From assembly GCA_964622305.1 (NCBI GenBank), contig CAZUPR010000051.1, positions 1 through 8,300 on the forward strand: a DNA stretch of 8,300 nt, in the 5' to 3' direction. The notes under the pieces are model-generated. The model ran no database searches and was not told the origin of the DNA. It was given only the letters and a program-made list of their open reading frames with translations. The position numbers and the translations under genes are program-made. The stretch is from SKKY01 sp964622305. GTDB taxonomy: Bacteria > Bacillota > Peptococcia > Peptococcales > SKKY01. Shown piece after piece: positions 1 to 5,691 of the stretch (its first letter is position 1; each line of letters starts with the position of its first letter).

Positions 1-700
1 TCTCTACCTTCATCAGAGGCATGGGAATAAAATCTTCAACAAAGTGCTTTAAAAGGGCAGCTCCGGTCGGTGTACAAAGTTCTCCGGAAACTCCTCCTCC
101 GTAAATGGGAACATCCTTTAAAATCCTGGCCGTAGCTGGGGCTGGTACCGGTAAAATACCGTGGGAACATTTAACCTGACCACTGCCAACATGAACAGGG
201 GAGGCAAAAATCTTCTCCGGAGCCAATTCTTCTATGAGCATGGAAACCCCAACAATATCAGCCACTGCATCTAGCGACCCCACCTCATGAAAGTGCACCT
301 GAGAAAGAGGAAGTCCATGGCTTTCGCTTTCAGCCTGGGCAATCAAATTATAAACAGCCAGGGCATGGTCCCGGACCTTTTGAGAAATTTGCAAATCCTC
401 CAAAAGATGCTCAATAGCATGAAGAGAAGAATGATCATGGTGTCCATGGTGATCATGCCTATGGCTGTGCCCATGTCCCAAGTCCTCTGTCTCCTCTTCC
501 TGACCATGAATTTTTACCCTTACCTGGGTTCCAACTAAGCCACATTTTTCAGAAGGCCCAGCTGTTACTTCTACTCCTGGCAAGCCAATCTTATTCAATC
601 TTTCCAGAAAATCATCTGGATTTTCATGCAGTTCTAAAAGAGCCGCCATCAGCATATCCCCGGCAGCCCCCATATTACATTCTATGTATAAAGTTTTCAT
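1..700 (-). CDS. larC: LarC, nickel insertion protein for the nickel-pincer nucleotide cofactor (N-terminal 233 residues, cut by window edge)
   Basis: LarC is the CTP-dependent cyclometallase that inserts nickel into the pincer nucleotide, the last step of NPN cofactor synthesis; this role is family knowledge. The visible 233 codons begin MKTLYIECNMGAAGDMLMAA, the glycine-rich N-terminus typical of LarC, and contain VHFHEVGSLDAVADIVG and a PTGAALL segment, also family hallmarks. A histidine-rich stretch at about residues 76-94 (GHGHSHRHDHHGHHDH) is a likely nickel-handling linker. The start is supported by a GGGGGAG ribosome binding site at 706-712. It is the third gene of a larE-larB-larC operon, 32 bases after larB. 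Some lactobacilli split larC into two frames joined by programmed frameshifting; that junction would lie beyond residue 233, so this window cannot tell. Identity is secure; the C-terminal half is outside the window. Confidence 0.95.
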   Translation of the reverse strand, partial: MKTLYIECNMGAAGDMLMAALLELHENPDDFLERLNKIGLPGVEVTAGPSEKCGLVGTQVRVKIHGQEEETEDLGHGHSHRHDHHGHHDHSSLHAIEHLLEDLQISQKVRDHALAVYNLIAQAESESHGLPLSQVHFHEVGSLDAVADIVGVSMLIEELAPEKIFASPVHVGSGQVKCSHGILPVPAPATARILKDVPIYGGGVSGELCTPTGAALLKHFVEDFIPMPLMKVE

Positions 701-732
701 AAAAACTCCCCCATTTCTTACTGTCCAGTTTT

Positions 733-1490
733 TTACATATGATTAATCATACTGGCCAAATAACCGGCGCCAAAACCATTGTCGATATTAACCACACTGA
801 CTCCACTTGCGCAGGAATTAAGCATAGATAGCATAGCTGTCATTCCCTGAAAAGAAGTTCCATAGCCAACGCTGGTGGGAACCCCAATAACCGGANNNNN
901 NNNNNACAGTCCGCGAGACCTCCGATGACACTGGCAAGAGCACCTTCCATACCGGCAATGGCGATAACAACCCTGGCAGACATAAGTTCATCAAGATTAG
1001 CAAAAAGTCTGTGGATACCAGCAACACCAACATCATAAAGTCTGACCACATCATTCCCCAGCATTTGAGCTGTAAGAGCTGCCTCTTCAGCCACTGGCAT
1101 ATCGCTGGTTCCTCCGGTTGCTATAATAATCTTGCCTATACCATCAGGCTGAGGAATTGGCCCCACCAGACCCAGCTTTGGCATTTCCTGGTAGACCATA
1201 CCTAAAGACTGGTCAACCTTTGCAGCCTCTTTTGCCTCCAGACGAGTAACCAAAATCCTGTCCTGACCTCTGGCTTTCATTGCTCTTATGATGTCCGATA
1301 TCTGTTGGGGGCTTTTTCCGGCCCCATAAATCACCTCGGCTATACCCTGGCGCAGCTCACGATGGTGATCAAGCCTGGCAAAGCCCAAATCTTCAAAGGG
1401 TTCCATTTTTAAACTCAAAAGGGCATCCTGGGCTGATATTTTTCCTGCTTCCACCTCTTCAAGAATGGTCAAAATCTTATTTTTACTCAT
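733..1490 (-). CDS. larB: LarB, NaAD carboxylase/hydrolase of NPN cofactor synthesis (interrupted by a 10-base assembly gap)
   Basis: LarB carboxylates the pyridinium ring of nicotinic acid adenine dinucleotide and hydrolyses it, the first step towards the nickel-pincer nucleotide (family knowledge). The first 195 residues read cleanly to the N run and include the PurE-like core IIATGGTSDMPVAEEA and the AGMEGALASVIGGLADC segment. After the gap the matching C-terminus reads PVIGVPTSVGYGTSFQG, then MLNSCASGVSVVNIDNGFGAG, and stops at 733-735, giving about 248 residues in all, the usual length. The cysteine in NSCA fits the catalytic cysteine reported for LarB (Cys221 in L. plantarum, from memory). 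Ten Ns put the two halves in different frames, so the gene looks broken as written; I read this as a placeholder error, not a pseudogene. The start overlaps the larE stop by 8 bases (ATGAGTAA), implying translational coupling. Confidence 0.93.
896..905. other. Assembly gap, 10 Ns inside larB
   Basis: Ten undetermined bases break the larB frame: 758 bases from start to stop is not a multiple of three. On the coding strand the left flank ends in codons for GGLADC and the right flank resumes with a T and then PVIGVPTS. Joining the flanks with the single shared T restores an uninterrupted family-like segment, GGLADCPVIGVPTS. The true missing length is therefore probably nil, or otherwise a length equal to 2 modulo 3. 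Confidence 0.9.
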
Positions 1491-2244
1491 CTATATTTAC
1501 ACGCCCCTTCAGGTCTAATGAAATTACCGGGAAAAATTCTTCCAATAAGCTTACAATCTCTTCTCTTTGAGCAAAGGCTCTCTCCATCTGACCCAGGGGA
1601 AAAACCAGTCTTGCTGTTTCTTCCATAAGCCTCAGGCGAAAATCACTAAAACCAAGAGAAAAAAGTATATCCTCAGCCTTTTCAATTTTTTCTAAGGCAG
1701 ATAAGGTAATTTCCTCTCCGGCAGGAATCCTGGTTGCCAAACAAGCGTAGGCAGGCTTATCCCAAGTAAAGAGATTGCCTTCCAAGGCCAGTTTTCTTAC
1801 TGCTGCCTTATCCAGGCCACTTTCCCGCAAAGGCGACCTGACTTCCATTTCCTCCAAGGCCTTCATACCAGGCCGGTCTGTTGGATTATCGGAGGCATTG
1901 CTGCCATCCAGCAAAAGTTTAAAACCATCAGCCAAAGCTAATTCTTTTATCTCCGTAAAAATAGCTCTCTTACAATGGTAACATCTGTCTGCAGGGTTTG
2001 CCCGCACTTTATCATCGGCAAGAATATCTTTTTCAATGATTGTCATTTTTACGCCCAGCTGGTCAGCCAGCCTTTGGGCATCTCTGAGTTCAAAATCAGG
2101 CTGAAAGGGAGTTTTTACATAATAGGCTTGAACCTGAGCTCCGTAATTGACTGCCGCATAAAGAAGGGCTGATGAATCAACACCTCCTGAAAAGGCAAGA
2201 GCCACTTTGGGATTTTCTTTAAAAAAACGTTCTAAATTCATCAT
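1483..2244 (-). CDS. larE: LarE, PP-loop sulfur transferase of NPN cofactor synthesis, three-cysteine type
   Basis: LarE adenylates the carboxylates of pyridinium-3,5-biscarboxylate mononucleotide and replaces them with thiocarboxylates (family knowledge). The 253-residue protein has the N-terminal PP-loop SGGVDSS at residues 19-25, a DGSNASDNPTDRPG segment near 113-126, and PAYACLATRIP with Cys168 at the position of the sulfur-donating cysteine. It also has a CYHC pair, Cys88 and Cys91. L. plantarum LarE has only the single donor cysteine and is consumed in the reaction. Homologues with three cysteines, such as the Thermotoga one, bind a [4Fe-4S] cluster and can act catalytically. I infer that this protein is of that second type. 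It is the first gene of the operon and overlaps larB by 8 bases. The ribosome binding site GAGGTGG (2246-2252) could serve either of two adjacent ATG codons, at 2244 or 2241. Confidence 0.95.
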   Translation of the reverse strand: MMNLERFFKENPKVALAFSGGVDSSALLYAAVNYGAQVQAYYVKTPFQPDFELRDAQRLADQLGVKMTIIEKDILADDKVRANPADRCYHCKRAIFTEIKELALADGFKLLLDGSNASDNPTDRPGMKALEEMEVRSPLRESGLDKAAVRKLALEGNLFTWDKPAYACLATRIPAGEEITLSALEKIEKAEDILFSLGFSDFRLRLMEETARLVFPLGQMERAFAQREEIVSLLEEFFPVISLDLKGRVNIDE

Positions 2245-2252
2245 TCCACCTC

Positions 2253-2269
2253 AAAGATAATATATCTTT
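2253..2269. promoter_or_regulatory. Operator-like perfect palindrome over the lar promoter -10
   Basis: AAAGATA-ATA-TATCTTT is a perfect 7-3-7 inverted repeat. It covers the whole proposed -10 hexamer of the lar promoter and ends at its expected transcription start. The position suits a repressor site. It does not resemble a Crp/Fnr-type site as described for LarR. AT-rich palindromes do occur by chance, so no regulator is assigned. Confidence 0.45.
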
Positions 2270-2287
2270 AATGGTATAGGGTGTCAA
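2259..2287 (-). promoter_or_regulatory. Promoter of the larE-larB-larC operon
   Basis: On the minus strand a perfect -35 TTGACA (2282-2287), a 17-base spacer and a -10 TATATT (2259-2264) form a strong sigma-A type promoter. The expected start is near 2252, leaving a leader of only about 8 bases that consists of the ribosome binding site itself. Confidence 0.75.
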
Positions 2288-2297
2288 TTAAAGGTCA

Positions 2298-2326
2298 TTG
2301 TTATTTGTCTCTTTTTACCATAGAAT
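2298..2326 (+). promoter_or_regulatory. Candidate promoter of the DUF3842 gene
   Basis: TTGTTA (2298-2303), 17 bases, then TAGAAT (2321-2326). The -10 is good and the -35 matches 4 of 6. It lies back to back with the lar promoter within a 109-base divergent region, and the expected start is about 20 bases before the DUF3842 start codon. Confidence 0.55.
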
Positions 2327-2353
2327 AAAAGGAGATATTTTTTGGAGGCTCTA

Positions 2354-2752
2354 ATGAAAATTCTTGTAATTGATGGACAGGGAGGCCGCATGGGTCAGGC
2401 TGTCATTGAAGAACTTAAAAAAGTTGATTTTCCGGCTGAAATATTCGCCTTAGGAACTAATAGTGCAGCCACAGTAAGGATGATGTCAGCCAAGGCCGAT
2501 GTCGGAGCTACCGGTGAAAATGCCCTTCTGGTAAACTGCCGGGATGCAGATTATATTATTGGGCCCATGGGGATCATTATTGCTGATGCCCTTCACGGGG
2601 AGATTTCACCGGCCATGGCTGTAGCTGTTGCCCAAAGCAGGGCCCAAAAAATTCTTTTGCCAGTCAGCCGCTGTAACACCATCATGATTGGTGTAAAAGA
2701 AAGCTCTTTGAGCGAAATGGTAAAAGATGCAATTAAATGCTTGACAAAATAA
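2354..2752 (+). CDS. DUF3842 family protein
   Basis: A 132-residue protein beginning MKILVIDGQGGRMGQAVIEE, with a glycine-rich turn GQGGRMG at residues 8-14 after the first beta strand, suggesting a Rossmann-like nucleotide-binding fold. The body has CRDADYIIGPMGIIIADALHG and PAMAVAVAQSRAQKILLPV, which I recognise as DUF3842, a Bacillota family with no established function. The ATG at 2354 is chosen because GGAGG (2344-2348) sits 5 bases upstream; an in-frame TTG at 2342 would swallow that site. It is divergent from the lar operon and shares its control region, which hints at, but does not show, a link to cofactor metabolism. No terminator is visible after it, and its last codons contain the -35 of the next promoter, so some read-through into the T-box leader is likely. 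Confidence 0.85.
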   Translation: MKILVIDGQGGRMGQAVIEELKKVDFPAEIFALGTNSAATVRMMSAKADVGATGENALLVNCRDADYIIGPMGIIIADALHGEISPAMAVAVAQSRAQKILLPVSRCNTIMIGVKESSLSEMVKDAIKCLTK

Positions 2753-2769
2753 TTATCTGCAAGTAGAAT
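2741..2769 (+). promoter_or_regulatory. Strong promoter of the T-box/trpXYZ transcript
   Basis: A perfect -35 TTGACA (2741-2746), exactly 17 bases, then TAGAAT (2764-2769), one mismatch from consensus. The -35 lies within the last codons of DUF3842. The expected transcription start is near 2776, about 20 bases before T-box Stem I. Confidence 0.85.
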
Positions 2770-2797
2770 GATTGTCAAATCATAAATATTTAAACCG

Positions 2798-3055
2798 TTG
2801 AGTAAGAGAAGTAGCTATAAGACCTTATTTTCCAGAGAGTCGCCGGTGGTGGGAGTGCGACATTTAAGTTATAGTGAATGGACTTACGAGGGCAGCCCAA
2901 AATGCTTTGGCAGAGTAGGCGCTGACGGGGTCTTAGCCCGTTATCAGGTAAGCACATATGTTAGTATGTGATAAACGAGTGAGCATGAATATGCTAATTT
3001 GGGTGGTACCGCAGGAAATATGACCTGTCCCTTTTTTTAGGGATAGGTCTTTTTT
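2798..3055 (+). promoter_or_regulatory. T-box riboswitch, tryptophan (UGG) specifier
   Basis: This leader senses uncharged tRNA-Trp and allows transcription of the downstream transporter when tryptophan is short. The Stem I base pairs GTAAG (2802-2806) with CTTAC (2883-2887), and CTATAA (2815-2820) with TTATAG (2869-2874). Between these helices the strands AGAAGTAG and TGAATGGA form the standard loop E and specifier loop: AGTA opposite GAA, then TGG (2879-2881), then a purine. An AGAGA bulge sits at 2834-2838, before a GTCGC/GCGAC helix. Stem III is TGACGGG/CCCGTTA (2923-2943), followed by two extra small hairpins (2953-2970 and 2982-2995). In the antiterminator, GGG (3001-3003) pairs with CCC (3029-3031), the 7-base bulge is TGGTACC (3004-3010), and GCAGG pairs with CCTGT (3024-3028). 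These pairings exclude the terminator at 3022-3055. Confidence 0.95.
3022..3055 (+). terminator. T-box regulated intrinsic terminator
   Basis: GACCTGTCCCT (3022-3032) pairs with AGGGATAGGTC (3039-3049), 11 pairs including one G-U, followed by a U-rich tract. Its left arm is shared with the right side of the antiterminator (3024-3031), so the two folds are mutually exclusive. Confidence 0.93.
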
Positions 3056-3115
3056 ATTTCATTTTCAAGTATTTGAGTTTTTGAAAAATTTTATTTCATT
3101 CAGGAGGGGTTTTTT

Positions 3116-4114
3116 ATGAAGAAGTTTCTTGTAGTGGTATTAACAGTATTTTTAACCTTTGGTCTGGCAGCCTGTGGCTCCAACAAGGCCGGTAACAATG
3201 ATGGCAATCAAAATGGAGAAAAGATTTTTAAAATTGGTCTTACTCAATATGCACCACACTCATCCCTGGACAATATCAGAGATGGTTTTATCTTTGGTCT
3301 AAAAGAAAATGGCTATGAAAATGGGAAGAATATTGAACTTGACATTACCAATGCTGATGGCAAGGGTGAAAACGCTGCCATGATTGCTCAAAACTATGTG
3401 GCCAAAAAAGTTGATTTAATTACAGCCATTGCAACACCATCAGCTATGGCAGCTCATTCTGCTGCTGAAGGCAGCGACATCCCTGTTCTTTTCTCAGCCG
3501 TGTCCGATCCAGTTGATGCAAAACTCGTAGATAGCCTGGAAGCCAACAACAGAGGAACTACTGGCACATCAGATGCTCTCCCTTTGGAGAAACAAATGAA
3601 GATGATCAGGGCCTTCCTGCCAGAAGCCAAAAAAATTGGTATCCTTTATACAACCAGCGAAGTGAACTCACAAAGTCACCTGGCTATTTTCAAGGAACTG
3701 GCACCAAGCTATGGTTTTGAAATCGTAGCTATAGGCGTTAACGTACCTTCAGATATTCCACTAGCTATTGATTCACTATTAACTCAGGTTGATTGTGTAA
3801 ACAACTTTACAGACAACAACGTAGTTAATAACCTGGGGATTTTAGTTGAAAAGGCTAATGAAAAAAATATTCCAGTCTTTGGTTCTGAGGAAGAACAAGT
3901 AAGAAAAGGCTGTATTGCTTCAGAAAATATTGATTACTTTGAGCTTGGCAGAATAACTGCAGAAATGGCTGTGGAATTAATAAAAGGTTCTTCAGTTAAC
4001 GACCTGCCAGTTCGCATAATCTCTGAGTCTACTCCAGTAGCAAATAAAGAAGTTATGGCAGCTTTAGGAATAGAGCTTCCTGCAGGATATGAAGAGATTG
4101 AATTTTTGCAATAA
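3116..4114 (+). CDS. trpX: TrpX, tryptophan ABC transporter substrate-binding lipoprotein
   Basis: A 332-residue lipoprotein that should sit on the outer face of the membrane and deliver substrate to the permease encoded next. The signal peptide is followed by the lipobox LAAC with Cys20, then an Asn/Gly-rich linker to about residue 35. The mature part belongs to the ABC_sub_bind family (PF04392), with IFKIGLTQYAPHSSLDNIRDG at its start and ATPSAMAAHSAA, PVLFSAVSDPVDAKLV and GILYTTSEVNSQ further on. Members of this family behind Trp T-boxes are called TrpX. Substrate is assigned from the UGG T-box upstream, because the family also takes other ligands. The protein contains no tryptophan residue, which suits synthesis under tryptophan shortage. 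AGGAGGGG at 3102-3109 supports the start. The permease gene follows after 20 bases. Confidence 0.9.
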   Translation: MKKFLVVVLTVFLTFGLAACGSNKAGNNDGNQNGEKIFKIGLTQYAPHSSLDNIRDGFIFGLKENGYENGKNIELDITNADGKGENAAMIAQNYVAKKVDLITAIATPSAMAAHSAAEGSDIPVLFSAVSDPVDAKLVDSLEANNRGTTGTSDALPLEKQMKMIRAFLPEAKKIGILYTTSEVNSQSHLAIFKELAPSYGFEIVAIGVNVPSDIPLAIDSLLTQVDCVNNFTDNNVVNNLGILVEKANEKNIPVFGSEEEQVRKGCIASENIDYFELGRITAEMAVELIKGSSVNDLPVRIISESTPVANKEVMAALGIELPAGYEEIEFLQ

Positions 4115-4134
4115 TTAAAAAGGTGGCCTGAAAG

Positions 4135-5058
4135 ATGGATGTTTTTCTCGAAATAAGTAAAGGAATCTTAGAACAGGGACTTATTTACAGTCTCATGGCC
4201 CTGGGAGTCTACATTAGCTATCACATTCTGGATTTTCCGGATCTGTCAGTTGATGGTAGTTTTCCCATGGGTGCGGCCATAACAGCAGTCCTTATTTTAG
4301 CCGGGGTTAATCCCTGGCTGGCCTGCTTTCTGGCATTTTTGGCAGGAAGCTTGGCCGGACTGGTAACTGGCCTCTTACACGTAAAGCTGAAAATAAAAGA
4401 CCTGCTCTCTGGTATTCTGACTATGACTGCACTTTGGTCAATTAACCTGGCTATTGCCAAAACTGCACTCTTATCAACCTACGGAGCAAAGACCATCTTT
4501 AACAGCGGGCCTGTAAATCTTTTACCCAAGAGCCTCTATCCCTGGAGAACCCTGATAGTTGTGCTCATTTTGACCCTCCTTATGAAATTTTTATTAGACT
4601 GGTACCTGACTACAAGATCAGGCATGCTTTTAAGGGCCGTGGGTGATAATCCACAGTTGGTTTCATCTCTGGCTAAAAATCCAGGTTATGTGAAGATTCT
4701 GGGCCTGGCTATTGGTAATGGTTTTGCAGCCTTCGCCGGCTCAATCCTCTGCCAGCAACAAAGATTTTTTGATGTCAACATGGGCACAGGTATGATTGTT
4801 ATCGGCCTGGCCTCAGTTATTATAGGTATGACAATTTTTAGAAATTTAAGCCTGATTAAGGCAACCAGCATGGTGGTTTTGGGATCAATTATTTACAAAG
4901 CGGCTATTTCCATAGCCATTAACCTTGGCTTTAACCCAAATTACCTGAAGCTGATAATGGCAGTCCTCTTTACTCTGGCCCTGGTGGCTAATAACTTTAC
5001 TGATAATGATGAAAGGAGGTCCAAGGGCAATGGCTATGCTGCAACTAAAGGACATTGA
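4135..5058 (+). CDS. trpY: TrpY, tryptophan ABC transporter permease
   Basis: A 307-residue, very hydrophobic inner-membrane protein with about eight or nine membrane segments, of the branched-chain type permease family (BPD_transp_2, PF02653). It should form the channel that receives substrate from TrpX and is driven by TrpZ. A loop near residues 158-172 (TTRSGMLLRAVGDNP) followed by GLAIGNGFAAFAGSI is the conserved cytoplasmic coupling region of the family. The N-terminal GLIYSLMALGVYISYHILDFPDLSVDGSF is also typical. It carries four tryptophans, unlike TrpX. AAGGTGG at 4120-4126 precedes the ATG by 8 bases. The C-terminus is a short charged tail and overlaps the start of the ATPase gene by 29 bases, implying translational coupling. 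Confidence 0.92.
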   Translation: MDVFLEISKGILEQGLIYSLMALGVYISYHILDFPDLSVDGSFPMGAAITAVLILAGVNPWLACFLAFLAGSLAGLVTGLLHVKLKIKDLLSGILTMTALWSINLAIAKTALLSTYGAKTIFNSGPVNLLPKSLYPWRTLIVVLILTLLMKFLLDWYLTTRSGMLLRAVGDNPQLVSSLAKNPGYVKILGLAIGNGFAAFAGSILCQQQRFFDVNMGTGMIVIGLASVIIGMTIFRNLSLIKATSMVVLGSIIYKAAISIAINLGFNPNYLKLIMAVLFTLALVANNFTDNDERRSKGNGYAATKGH

Positions 5059-5674
5059 TATGATTTTTAACTACGGGACTGTCAATGAGTCTCAGGTTTT
5101 TGACAAGTTTAACCTTTCTATAGAAAAGGGNNNNNNNNNNNNNNNNNNNNNNNNNNNNNNNNNNNNNNNNNNNNNNNNNNNNNNNNNNNNNNNNNNNNNN
5201 NNNNNNNNNNNNNNNNNNNNNNNNNNNNNNCAGGTTTTTGGCCTGCAAAGAGGAGTTAATAAAAAACGAATTGATTTTTACAGGCAGGAATTGGAACAAC
5301 TTAAGCTTGGCCTTGAGGACAAGCTTGATACTAAGGTTGGTTCCTTATCGGGCGGTCAAAGACAGGCTCTGGCCCTCTTAATCTGCCTTTTGACCTCTGT
5401 TGATTTTTTGATTCTGGATGAGCACACTGCCGCCCTGGACCCCAAGGCCAGTGAAAATATCATGGAACTAACTGATAGGCTGGTCAGAGAAAAGGGGTTA
5501 ACCACTCTCATGGTAACCCACAATCTCCGCCATGCTATTGAATATGGTAACCGTCTCCTTATGCTAAATAAAGGACATGCCGTTATTGATGCTGCCGATG
5601 CTGACAAAGATGCACTGGATACTGATGATTTAGTAAAGGTATTCAGTGAAATCAGTATAGAACTGGGCAACTAA
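5030..5674 (+). CDS. trpZ: TrpZ, tryptophan ABC transporter ATPase (100-base assembly gap removes Walker A)
   Basis: The ATP-hydrolysing subunit of the TrpXYZ importer, acting on the cytoplasmic face of the membrane. The first 33 residues (MAMLQLKDIDMIFNYGTVNE onward) and the last 147 are visible. The visible C-terminal part has the ABC signature LSGGQRQAL, Walker B with catalytic glutamate (FLILDEHTAALDP) and the H-loop histidine in MVTHN. Walker A and the Q-loop should lie in the N run. DEHTAALDP is typical of the ATPase paired with PF04392 binding proteins. The ATG at 5030 is preferred because AAAGGAGG (5012-5019) lies 10 bases upstream; ATG at 5036 is possible, and the in-frame ATGs at 5006 and 5009 precede that site. 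The visible codons contain no tryptophan. The stop is 17 bases from the stop of the converging DUF2284 gene. Confidence 0.9.
   Translation: MAMLQLKDIDMIFNYGTVNESQVFDKFNLSIEKXXXXXXXXXXXXXXXXXXXXXXXXXXXXXXXXXXQVFGLQRGVNKKRIDFYRQELEQLKLGLEDKLDTKVGSLSGGQRQALALLICLLTSVDFLILDEHTAALDPKASENIMELTDRLVREKGLTTLMVTHNLRHAIEYGNRLLMLNKGHAVIDAADADKDALDTDDLVKVFSEISIELGN
5131..5230. other. Assembly gap, 100 Ns inside trpZ
   Basis: Exactly 100 Ns is a conventional placeholder for a gap of unknown size. The frame happens to be kept, but only 34 codons would fit. The missing part of such an ATPase (Walker A to beyond the Q-loop) normally needs about 75-85 residues, so the real gap is probably near 240 bases. Confidence 0.85.
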
Positions 5675-5691
5675 GCTCAAATTTTATAATT

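Noticed and set aside
287..538. An 83-codon plus-strand reading frame
   Set aside because: It lies antisense within larC, has no plausible ribosome binding site and reads as low-complexity Met-rich sequence.
896..905. larB as a frameshifted pseudogene
   Set aside because: The break coincides exactly with an N run, and both flanks are intact, family-like LarB sequence.
818..1054. A 78-codon minus-strand frame crossing the larB gap
   Set aside because: It is an out-of-frame reading of larB; the true C-terminus is in another frame and is recognisable from PVIGVPTSVGYG to the stop at 733.
5006..5029. An earlier ATG start for trpZ
   Set aside because: The AAAGGAGG ribosome binding site lies downstream of it, at 5012-5019, and points to the ATG at 5030.
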